From Rhodopseudomonas rhenobacensis (GTDB lineage: Bacteria > Pseudomonadota > Alphaproteobacteria > Rhizobiales > Xanthobacteraceae), in contig NZ_JACHIH010000022.1 in assembly GCF_014203125.1 (NCBI RefSeq), forward strand, positions 1-64,000: a stretch of DNA of 64,000 nt. The letters are read 5' to 3'. Position 1 is the first letter of the stretch. Each line of letters opens with the position of its first letter. The position numbers and the translations under genes were made by a program. The notes under the pieces were generated by a model, which was given only the letters and a program-made list of their open reading frames with translations, did no database searches and had not been told where the DNA came from. Below, piece after piece: positions 35,501-43,800 of this stretch.

Positions 35501-37640
35501 GCATAGCCTGCGTGCCCGGCTCGCGCATGTACGATCGTTGGAGCCGCTCTACGACCGCATCACGGCGACGACGCGCGCGATCGCGCTGGCCGGCGCGCCG
35601 GTCTGGGCCGAGCGTCTCCGTACCGAAGCCGCCCAGGACGACGGCGATCCGGCGGCACCGGCGGACTGGGCGGACGCGTGGGAATGGGCCACCCAGCTCA
35701 CCTATCTTGAGAGGATCGGCGCCACGGCTGATCTCGCCCATCTTCACCGCGAGCGTATCGAAACGGAGAAAGCTTTACGCGAGAGCTTTGCCACGCTCGT
35801 CAAGGAGCGGACCTTCTACAATCTTGCCGCCACCATGAAGGGCTCCGCCAAATCTGCGTTGCAGGGCTTTGCCAACATCATTCGTAGGCTTGGCCCCGGC
35901 ACTGGTACCGGACAGCGCGCCGTTCTGCACCGGCAGAATGCACGGCAGGCGATGCAGGGATGCTATGACGCCGTGCCCTGCTGGATCATGCCCGCTTGGC
36001 GAGTCTCGGAGCAGCTTCCGGCAAAGCTCGGCAGCTTCGATCTCGTGATTCTGGACGAAGCTTCGCAATCGGACGCCCGGGAGCTGCCCGCCTTGCTTCG
36101 CGGCAAGAAGATCCTCGTCGTCGGTGACGACCGGCAGGTGAGCCCAAGCTCAGCATTCCTCTCGATCGCCAATATCGCGCGGTTGCGCCACAACTTCCTC
36201 AGCGAATTCCCATTCAGGGCGGAGGTCGAGCCGGGTGCGTCCATCTATGACCTTGCGCGCGTCATGTTCCCCGCAAAGTTTGTGATGTTGAAAGAACACT
36301 TCCGCTGCGTCGAGCCGATCATCCGCTTCTCGATGCAGTTCTATAACGAAAATCTGATTCCGCTCCGCGTGCCCAAGCCGAGCGAAAGGCTCGATCCACC
36401 CCTGATCGACATCTATGTCGAAGACGGGCAGCGCCGCGGCAAGTCTAAGGTCAATCCGGCCGAAGCCGAGGTCATCGTTTCCGAAATCGAGAAGATCGTC
36501 GAGGCAACGCCGCCCGCGGCCGACGGAGTCTCGCCGCCCGCTCGATCGATCGGCGTCATCTCGCTGATCGGGGCCGACCAGGCCCTCCACATTCAGAAAC
36601 TGCTCATGGAGCGCATCGGCGAAGCCGCCATGGTGCGGCACCGTGTCGTATGCGGCGACAGCGCGACCTTGCAGGGCGACGAGCGCGACATCGTATTTGT
36701 TTCGATGGTCGCAGACCGCACGCGCAAACAGTCGCAGACCTCGATCCAGTACCAGCAGCGCTTCAACGTGGCCCTCTCGCGCGCGCGCGACCGCATGGTC
36801 CTGGTGCGCTCGGTCCGCGAGGAGGATTTAAACCCCAAGGATCTCAAGGCGAGGGTCATTGCTCATTTCCGCGCCCCGATGCCGAAGACGGAAAGCCCAA
36901 CCGCCGAGCTGATCGATCTTTGTCAGTCGGAATTCGAAAAAGCGATCTTCCGGCCGCTCGTCGAGCGGGGCTACTACGTGACGCCGCAAGTCGGGTCCGT
37001 CGGCTTTTCGATCGACATGGTCGTGGAAGGAGAGGGCGGAAGGCGGCTTGCGATCGAGTGCGACGGCGACCGCTATCACGGTCCGGATCGGTGGGCCGAC
37101 GACATGCGCCGTCAGCGAATTCTGGAGCGGGTGGGCTGGACGTTCTGGCGCTGCTTCGGATCGAATTTTAGCCTCGATCCCGAGGGGGTGCTCCAAGACC
37201 TTTTCGCCACGCTTGAGCGGATGAAGATCACTCCGGTCGAACATGAAGCCGTGGGGCGTGGCTTCTCCGAACACCGCACCGAGAGGGCCAAACCCGCCGA
37301 AGCGTCTCCCGGCACATCCTCATCCGGCAGCGACGTCATTGCACCGTTGGTATTGCCGGGCGATCAAGAAGATGCGGAAGCGCAGGAGCCGGAGACCCAG
37401 CTCCGAGAAGGCGACCGCGTTGTCATTCGCTACCTGGACGTCGAGCCGTCGCGGCCCGAATTTTACACGATCAGCAATACGCATGATGACCGGATCAACG
37501 GGTTTCTGCTTGTAACATCCCCGCTTGGACAGGCGCTCGCCGCGGGAAGCGCCGGGGACGAACTCACATTCCTTGAGGCCGGGAAGGAGCGCGCATTCCT
37601 TTTTGTCTCGCTGGAATCGGCCTCCGCGCAAGCCGCCTGA
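32535..37640 (+). CDS. Giant SF1 helicase with C-terminal Vsr/MTES_1575-like nuclease domain, candidate defence protein
   Basis: The 1,701-residue protein has a ~450-residue N-terminal region of unknown fold. A superfamily 1 helicase follows, with its first half at Walker A GPPGTGKTHT near residue 485. A long helical insertion lies between about 560 and 1130. The second half has Walker B ILDEASQSD near 1172, GDDRQVSPSSA, and motif VI NVALSRARDRMVLV near 1411. The C-terminal nuclease has FSIDMVVEGEGGRRLAIECD and GDRYHG near 1490-1512 and GWTFWRCFGSNF, matching Vsr-like restriction enzymes. Helicase-Vsr fusions are known in phage-defence proteins. The start (TTG 32535) is weakly supported. The coupled gene at 37646 is a likely partner. 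Confidence 0.82.
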   Translation: MRGIIPVEQPSKIRDHRGGWELLLGSPLTITDDDTAQDRLAAQRLTGLLDYVEALVKLDERVATRLSQHKLADGSQFILHQHELAGLPGIKSDFADNDGPIWLRVQRLQRSTPPEVGQDCAEWIDISNDPTRAPEIRETVHHRLPEAEQQRLVAEGKARAEDCIRSLKIAKSDPQHEIFFDVMLRLEDRPELRATLESYCAGPWARWSEQEKPRRRSIAIYQRLFEIAQRLLQSGGAESTELVWGIGLSRWNRAGELIDLPMIECGVEIEIAETGNAEITVRPRSGVSRVELRPFEKLAGPRFVLAEDAARRCIRLLEGPDSEGISPFRQESFEPILKTCGNQLDPEGRYLPDHKSLPAADPVPEAEGEFLNVSDRYVLYARRRSSNSVLRDIDQLKDAVAAEGEEPAKIEGSTRTLVLGPSDGIDDTFAPLGDRLGAADGLPVDSDEEPVDADHGDLFFPKAFNDEQVEIIRRLEKSEGLVVQGPPGTGKTHTIANIISHMLATGRRVLVVSHGETALRVIQEQLPEGVRDLAISVTTSEREGLKQVEKAIGLMLGIVNTIDTNRSRQVKLIRDLESGIAANRKRLAEIDEQLAALAAPHMSSVPGSKQSPYEAAKRLVENRDRHAWFTDRPSRPPSDGGVSRADMDALFGARKSVKDCLKYLGERLPSPANLPDPETVRGWHQDLIAAKDLTADTEALEPLTRRAIAKLGLEGADKLASGLKGLASRMEALKRHAWAWELAEDLRADAAAAHRLDPLARSFLADAQDLIARRAAFLARPVELPKELPPEKQLAQILDTLIAGKNPFGMLAFATKAHQPTFEAIRVAGVRAAVPHDWQHVRVFIGFCTEVESLSARWDALRPELSAPAEITFGLPALSSLAHLADTLNAALIAVPTELKNLSRQLAVALANDAEANAVLQHPAAITSFADGLSRHVSSVRLSAVTRNVAETAAQFDDSGSDIAGYAKQILNELIGTPTLDAGQLTQVWHSLRARLAHVRSLEPLYDRITATTRAIALAGAPVWAERLRTEAAQDDGDPAAPADWADAWEWATQLTYLERIGATADLAHLHRERIETEKALRESFATLVKERTFYNLAATMKGSAKSALQGFANIIRRLGPGTGTGQRAVLHRQNARQAMQGCYDAVPCWIMPAWRVSEQLPAKLGSFDLVILDEASQSDARELPALLRGKKILVVGDDRQVSPSSAFLSIANIARLRHNFLSEFPFRAEVEPGASIYDLARVMFPAKFVMLKEHFRCVEPIIRFSMQFYNENLIPLRVPKPSERLDPPLIDIYVEDGQRRGKSKVNPAEAEVIVSEIEKIVEATPPAADGVSPPARSIGVISLIGADQALHIQKLLMERIGEAAMVRHRVVCGDSATLQGDERDIVFVSMVADRTRKQSQTSIQYQQRFNVALSRARDRMVLVRSVREEDLNPKDLKARVIAHFRAPMPKTESPTAELIDLCQSEFEKAIFRPLVERGYYVTPQVGSVGFSIDMVVEGEGGRRLAIECDGDRYHGPDRWADDMRRQRILERVGWTFWRCFGSNFSLDPEGVLQDLFATLERMKITPVEHEAVGRGFSEHRTERAKPAEASPGTSSSGSDVIAPLVLPGDQEDAEAQEPETQLREGDRVVIRYLDVEPSRPEFYTISNTHDDRINGFLLVTSPLGQALAAGSAGDELTFLEAGKERAFLFVSLESASAQAA

Positions 37641-37645
37641 TTGCC

Positions 37646-38584
37646 ATGGGCCTCTTCGGTTCACTCTTCGGGAAAAAGGACGCCGGTGCAGAGGCCGCGT
37701 CGGATGCCGCCGACGGTAGCTTTCTTTCCGACTTCATCAACATTCCGTCGCGTGACTTCTTCGGGCCTTTCGCCAAATCGCCCAACGGGCGCTACACCCT
37801 TGCATGGTGTGACGGCGGGCCCGACCAGTCGCGCAAGGGGCGTTATTTCCTCCTCGACCGCGGACGCATCGTCGTCGAGGGCGGCATGCCGCGTCCGAAC
37901 GGTGGTCACATCGTCGATAGCGGCGTCTTCATCCTCAACGACTGGGGTTCGATTGAAACGCTGAGCGGGACCTTTACGGCGTTCGATCCGGACGGCACCG
38001 TGCGTTTCAGACGATCCCTCCACGCCAACCTCTTCAACAACGGCCTCTCGAATGACGGGCGCCTTGCAGTCTGCCAAATGGCGAACGCGCCGCATGAGGA
38101 CGGAGGTAAGCTGTTTGTGTTCGACCTTGCGGCTGGCGCGCAGATCGCTTCCTGGTATCCGGAATCCGGTTGGGCCAACTCCTATGAATTTCCGGAGGAC
38201 GGCCAGACCATCCGGCTCGTCTACCGCGACCGTGGCGCGTTCGCCTATGGCGTCGATGGCACTTTCATCGATCGTATGAGGTGGCTGGCCGTAGGCCTGC
38301 AGGTTGGCGACCTCGGCATCGTGCAGACGTTGCTCGCGGAAACCAACAACCAACCGACGCTCGCTCTCGTCGAGCAGCTTCTCGGCGGCATTGACGTTGC
38401 GCTCGCATCGTCCACCTATAACACTCCAAAATGGCGGGCGATTGCGTTCAAACTTCGCGGCTTATGCCTTGAGGCCATCGCGGAGGTGGGACAAGCGCTG
38501 GTCGCTTACGATCAAGCCCTCGCGCTCGATCCCAAGGTCGGCGTCAAACGAAAGGCCGACCAGCTCAGGAAGGTCGTTCCGTAA
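37646..38584 (+). CDS. Partner protein of the giant helicase-nuclease
   Basis: The 312-residue protein starts 5 bp after the helicase stop. It begins MGLFGSLFGKKDAGAEAASD, a short basic amphipathic start. A beta-rich middle follows with propeller-like strands (PNGRYTLAWCDGGPDQSRKG, GRLAVCQMANAPHEDGGKLF). The helical C-terminus looks TPR-like (LEAIAEVGQALVAYDQALAL). No enzymatic motif is seen. The tight spacing argues for a functional pair with the helicase, possibly as sensor, inhibitor or substrate adaptor. Confidence 0.75.
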   Translation: MGLFGSLFGKKDAGAEAASDAADGSFLSDFINIPSRDFFGPFAKSPNGRYTLAWCDGGPDQSRKGRYFLLDRGRIVVEGGMPRPNGGHIVDSGVFILNDWGSIETLSGTFTAFDPDGTVRFRRSLHANLFNNGLSNDGRLAVCQMANAPHEDGGKLFVFDLAAGAQIASWYPESGWANSYEFPEDGQTIRLVYRDRGAFAYGVDGTFIDRMRWLAVGLQVGDLGIVQTLLAETNNQPTLALVEQLLGGIDVALASSTYNTPKWRAIAFKLRGLCLEAIAEVGQALVAYDQALALDPKVGVKRKADQLRKVVP

Positions 38585-38795
38585 GACGCGGTGTGACTTC
38601 AAGGCGAACAAGTCGCTCGCGGCTTACGCCAGCCGAACATTTACTCGTCGGCATGAATACCGACCTGCTTCCCCTATTTATATCAGGGGGGAGGAGCTTA
38701 TATTCATTGTTTGTAGGGTCAGCGTTCCGCGCGGCAGGCGTTGGATAATGCAGACTGCTGTGCGCCGGCCGAACATGATTATTCCCCTCGCCGCC

Positions 38796-39635
38796 TCAGC
38801 CGTTAAGATAGCGGGCGACGCCCACCCGCATGAATTCGAGCAGACTGTTCCGGCGGCAAAACTGCCCGGCGGTGTCGTTGAAGCCACTTGAACTGCGCGC
38901 GTAACGCGGGGGATATCCCGGTTCGCTACATCGGGCTTTGACGTAATCCGTGACGCCTGGCGTGCGTTGGAGCAGCGCGATCTCAGAGGAGTTGAGGAAA
39001 TACATGTCGTCCGGATCGGTGGCGAACATGCGGTTGATGATGAACGGCGCGACACCCTTGCGCCACAAGAATTCAGATAACTTTCGCTGGTCACGCAGAT
39101 ATTGGCTATTCGTTTGCGAAACAGAATAAGGCACGCCGCGGGCATCCACATAGGTAAAGCGATGAATGCCAATTGTGTTGCCATCACGCGTGAACCCGCT
39201 GACCCAGATGAAGAAGCAGGCGCTTGCACAGGTGCATTCGTCGCCGTCAGGATCGGTGGTGTCGGCCCCGGCGCCCGGCTGAACGATGTCGCGTGACACC
39301 TGGGTGAACCCGCATATGGGCGCGCTGCCGCCCTGCGGAAGCGTCGGACTGCGCACCTGCGCCCGCAACACATAGATCTGTTCGCCGATATCGACCGCGT
39401 CGTCGACCGCGCCACCGGGCGAGGAGATCGTCACGCGATATAGCACAAGCCCAGCGCGCAGGGCCGGCGTGACGAGCCGCCGGAATTTCTGCGCGTCGCC
39501 TTCATCGATGTGACCCCAGAGACTGACGTAAGCGAGGCCTTGCTGTGGATCGGTCTGCAATTTCATGGAGAGGCCGAACGCTGCGCCGTTGGTTGCCAGC
39601 ACGATAGCGGCGATGGATAGAAGTAAACGAAGCAT
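38796..39635 (-). CDS. Exported ClpP/crotonase-fold protein
   Basis: The 279-residue protein begins MLRLLLSIAAIVLATNGAAF, a signal peptide cleaved near residue 22. The mature part shows the ClpP/crotonase-like order: LYRVTISSPGGAVDDAVDIG, then CTCASACFFIWVSG with a serine at the position of the ClpP nucleophile, then IGIHRF with a histidine. This layout is typical of secreted ClpP-like proteins of proteobacteria. A role in periplasmic protein handling is possible; catalysis is not proven. The upstream ATG at 39653 would extend it by six residues. Confidence 0.75.
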   Translation of the reverse strand: MLRLLLSIAAIVLATNGAAFGLSMKLQTDPQQGLAYVSLWGHIDEGDAQKFRRLVTPALRAGLVLYRVTISSPGGAVDDAVDIGEQIYVLRAQVRSPTLPQGGSAPICGFTQVSRDIVQPGAGADTTDPDGDECTCASACFFIWVSGFTRDGNTIGIHRFTYVDARGVPYSVSQTNSQYLRDQRKLSEFLWRKGVAPFIINRMFATDPDDMYFLNSSEIALLQRTPGVTDYVKARCSEPGYPPRYARSSSGFNDTAGQFCRRNSLLEFMRVGVARYLNG

Positions 39636-39971
39636 GCGAGCACCTTGTTGCATTCAAGGCCTCACTAGAATGCTTGCGCGTCCTGCCCGCAAACCTACGC
39701 ATTGGCGTTCCTTGCCATGCCTTATTCATCATTATTACGAATGCATGGGTGGTATATTTCATCGTGCACGTGCGCACCGCTTAACACATCGTTCGCCGGG
39801 ACATGCGCGGCCTAGCGCGCAAAGATGCACCTAGCCGCAGAGCAACATGATGCCTGGCGCGGCTACGTCGATGCGCGTCAGTTCGAGAATTTCTTTTCAA
39901 CCAAAATGCGGCCTTACGCGGCCACCGGAACCTGTGATGTTCTTTGCCTCCAAACGAAAAGGAGAACCACC
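39636..39971. other. Non-coding gap
   Basis: This 336-bp stretch between divergent genes has no convincing frame. It ends with AAAAGGAG, the ribosome binding site of the gene at 39972. Short G/C repeats such as GGACATGCGCGG occur but no extended palindrome was noticed. Confidence 0.4.
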
Positions 39972-40457
39972 ATGTCCAGTTTCATTATTGTTGGAAAACG
40001 GCTCTTGCCACGCGAGCAAATCGCGCTCGTGGAGAGCTATGCGCCAAGCGAGACAACCACCTTGCAGACAACGCGCACTTTTCAGTCGCGCGTCATCATG
40101 ATCAATCGGGACAGTGTGCTCCTGGAAGAAGCACCGGAACTGTTCGCACAAGCGAGCGGATTTCGCATGCTCGATGGCGACCGCGTGGCGTTCAATCCGG
40201 TCGTCCGATTCAACGTCGAGACGTTCGCGCCGGTGAGCGGATTCACGCCGACCAAGCCGTATGTCACCCGGCTGCGATGGCGGGATCTCGACGGCAACGA
40301 TCAGAGCAAATTACTCGTTACTTCTCCGGACGCGGTCTTATCCGCGGTCATGGGGGACGGGCCTGCCGCCAGACTGCCGCCCGGACGTGGCAATGGCACG
40401 CGGCCACGCCGCGCCCGTCAAACCAGTCGCCTCAAGCCGTCGTTGACACAATCCTGA
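39972..40457 (+). CDS. Module A protein, long form
   Basis: The 161-residue protein starts MSSFIIVGKRLLPREQIALV after AAAAGGAG. The first ~95 residues appear mixed alpha/beta (TTRTFQSRVIMINRDSVLLE). The following TRLRWRDLDGNDQSKLLVTS and DAVLSAVMGDGPA are shared with the 63-residue protein at 26583. A basic, proline-rich tail ends it. The family is unknown. Its TGA overlaps the ATG of the next frame (TGATG), the same coupling seen in the other copy. Confidence 0.78.
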   Translation: MSSFIIVGKRLLPREQIALVESYAPSETTTLQTTRTFQSRVIMINRDSVLLEEAPELFAQASGFRMLDGDRVAFNPVVRFNVETFAPVSGFTPTKPYVTRLRWRDLDGNDQSKLLVTSPDAVLSAVMGDGPAARLPPGRGNGTRPRRARQTSRLKPSLTQS

Positions 40458-40811
40458 TGGTTGCTCTGCGAGCCTGTTCAACCCGCAGAGACGCCAAACC
40501 AGCCGGGAGGGCCGCCGACCAAGGCGAACCTTCCCGGCGTCGGGGGAGGCGTGGCGCACGCCCCTCGGCGCCCGCAAACCTGCGCCCGGCCGGACCCGTT
40601 TTCTGCGCGAGAACGCGCGGCCATGGATCGTGCCTTGAAAGCGTATGAGATGCTGGATTTCAACAGGGAGTTGGATAGGGCAGTTTGGTGGATGGTGATA
40701 GAGGGTACACGGCGCCTACCATCGAAAGCCAACGACGCCAACCGATCCCAACTCGCCCCCAACGGCAAAAAGCATCTCCGCGCCGGATGTTTGCGGACAC
40801 AAAGAGATTGA
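40457..40811 (+). pseudogene. Frameshifted module B copy, 3' end overwritten by the STAND gene
   Basis: From the coupled ATG at 40457 the frame agrees with the intact module B (AAA CCx GCC GGG, residues KPAG). Between the shared words GGGAGGCGT and CGGCCGGAC this copy has 34 bases where the intact copy at 26266-26583 has 36. The conserved RPDxxSAxERxAMDRALxAY then appears in the frame of 40461-40811. The conserved part ends near 40685, and the rest of that frame lies antisense to the 3' end of the STAND gene (40716). It is therefore a decayed copy. Confidence 0.7.
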
Positions 40812-43800
40812 CCTTGGGGTGTCCTCGATCGTGACAGACCGGATAAGTCGACCCGTTACGCCGCTCCAAAGCTTCATTGTTCCGTTAGCGCCGTAGCTTA
40901 GAATCGCCGGCGCTCTTCCCGAAATCTCAATCCATATGGCGCCAATCAACCACGCACCATGATCAATCGGGTCAAAGGCGGGTTGATTAACGGACAAATC
41001 CCAGACAAATATCGTTCCGTCGTGGCGCCAACCAAAAACACGGCTCGTCTGCGACAACCACTTAACGCCCGAGAGGTCCTTACCGTCAAATAGTGTGGAT
41101 GACGCGCGATAGTATTCTTTCGCTTGGCTGTCGAATACCCGTATCAAGCCATTGCCGCACGCCATAAGGTTGGCTGTACCGCGCTCATTGCACAAGACAC
41201 CAAGCACGGATCTATCGTATGTTTCGAATAGCGACGCTTTGAGAATTCCGGTCCGAGCATCGCTAAATTTGATCACACCGTCGCGCGAAAATGTCACAAG
41301 CGTCGACCCAGCAGGGCTATCGAGCAATTTGACGGCGCGGATGTCGTCATCGTGCTGAATTGGTTCAAACCAGTATCTACAATCCTCCACACCACAACAG
41401 GTTACGCTTCGATCGCTACGCACGATTAAACCGCTGCCCCGTCCGCTATCGTGGATACGACCTTCGTAGCAAATCCAAGAATCAAACTCAAGAGATTGAG
41501 AAAATTGCTGCCCGCTCAGAGTCCATCCTTTAATTAAGCCGTCGCTACCTCCGGTTAAGACCCCAGACGACCCGTCGATCAGTTCAACGGGCAACGCGAA
41601 CCAAATCTCGCCCTCATGCGCGTTTTGTCGAATAACTTCGCGGCCGGTTCCAACATCCCAGATGGACCACGATCCTCCATGGGTCCAGCTCAGGATTCCG
41701 TGTGTCGTGGGAATTGCATCCACCAAGCCTTCAGAATGCTCTATCGGGGAAAATCTCAGGTCGCCAGTGCTCGCATTCATAAGCCGCATCGTTGAGTCTC
41801 GCGATAGAATCAGAATTGAAGGCTCACTGTGATCGCGCCCGATTACCCAATCGACTTTGATTATGCGCTTCGTATGCCGCGGTACCGCTTGAATGCCTTT
41901 GGCTTTTACATCGAAGACGCGAACGCCACCATCGGATGAGCTCGTTATGATAGCGGGCGTTCCGCGTTCGAAAGGAGCCCACCGTGCCCTCCTGATATGG
42001 TGATGCTGGGGGGCGAGATGCCATTGCATCTTGCCATCCTTTGCATCGTGAAGCGAAACTTCATCATCGACATTAAAAAGAATGAACGAAGAACAATGCC
42101 CCGCACTTTCGATTGGTGTGATGGATATGACACCACCTTCATCATGTATCGTAAGCTCCTCACCGGTGTTCACGGTGATGAGCGTTATGGTTCCATCCAG
42201 ATACCACACAAGGAGTCGTGGCTCTCCGTGGGTGTCTCGTATCCACAACGCATACGAGACCGGCGGTTGGCATCGCTGCCACGCCTTTACGGACTTGCCG
42301 GTTTCCGCATCCAAAATGGTGATCCGCTCACCCGCGCTGGCTGTAGCAAGGATTACAGCCCGATCGCAATAATCGTGAACCCATTCCGCGTGAGTGATTC
42401 CGCCCGGTACGCAGAATATCCGAAGGCTCTTGCCCGTGTCGCGATGCCAGATTCCAGTAACGCAGTCACCAAATTGAGCAAAAATGGACGGGCCGGCTTT
42501 TGGATCATTTACCCACTTGGCGAATGAGACATCACATTCGTAGTGGACTGGATCGAACGCCGTCACTCCTGCTTTTACATGCCAGAGAAATAGTGAACTG
42601 CGCGCATCGTCGGGCTGGTGGGGCGTGGGTGGTTCCGCCCATTCCTCGTCGACAAAGAGGCCGTGGGCTTGACTGATTGACCTCGATCTGCGTCTCCGCC
42701 ACTCGGGTTGGCTTTCGGACCAACTGAGGATCAATGGTTCAGCCGTGTCGCCTTCTATCCACTCCGCATGCTGGACTGGCCCATCGTGGATCAGCGGTTC
42801 GACTAAGGGTTTCCCGTCGATCGCCGACCACACACGCACCGTCCAATCGGCGCTCCAACTCACGATAACGGGGCCCGAGGTTTGCGAGTGTATGAACGTC
42901 GCGCCGCGCAATGAACCGGCGTGTTTCAGCGCCTCGAAGCGCAAGTGGCCGGTTTGCGCGCTTGAAAACATAACAGTACCATCAAGCGACCAACTTAAGA
43001 TCGATGATCCTTGAGGTGCGCGTTCAATCCACTCAGCCCCACCGACGTAACCGCGATGAGTAATGGCCTCTATGAGTGGCAATCCGCTCGATGCGTCCCA
43101 AAGCTGCACGGAGCCATCCTCCGCCCAGCTTAAAATAGTGGGTGTCGCATTCTCGCACGCGATGAGTGTTGCATCCGATACCGAAGCCCGGTGGAAGGAT
43201 GTAATACGAAGGCTTGAGAATTTCTCCAGGAGGAAGGGAAATTGCGCGAAGAAGTAGCCATGATCCTGACGACGGATCGTCGATGAAACGAGTTGATCCC
43301 ACATTGCATCGTTGTCTGGCGGCGCGCGAGCTGTAATCTGGAAACCAAGCTGGCTGCGATCAACCGACAGAATACCGACCGTTTTTCGGAGGTGGCCTAG
43401 ATACGGCTCTGATACCAGTCCGTCTGCCTCGACAAGCTGGCTCCAGAACAAAGTAACGTTTCCTTGCTCTGGCCGTTCGAGCTTGTCCGGAACGTCGAGG
43501 GCAGCCCGAAGCACCCTAAAATCACTTAGCCATTGTGACAGTAGTCGCGTTCCTAACTCTTGATCTGAAATGCGAACGAAATGGAAGGTGGCGCGGCGGA
43601 TCAAATAGTCGCCGAGGTGGCCCAGTTCATCCGGATCTTTATCGTACCATTCCAATTTCGGAATCAAACGAAGACGGGCGTCTTCTTCCACAAACTCAAT
43701 TTTTCCGTCCAAATCTCCATCAATCGATCCGGTAAGCAGCCCCATTGCTCGCAGAAATTCGCGGTGGCGATCGCCTAGCGTCTCTCCGCCCAGCTTCTTA

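Noticed and set aside
38671-38689. CCCCT/AGGGG mini-hairpin between convergent genes
   Set aside because: Five base pairs with a nine-base loop and no T-run are too weak to call a terminator.
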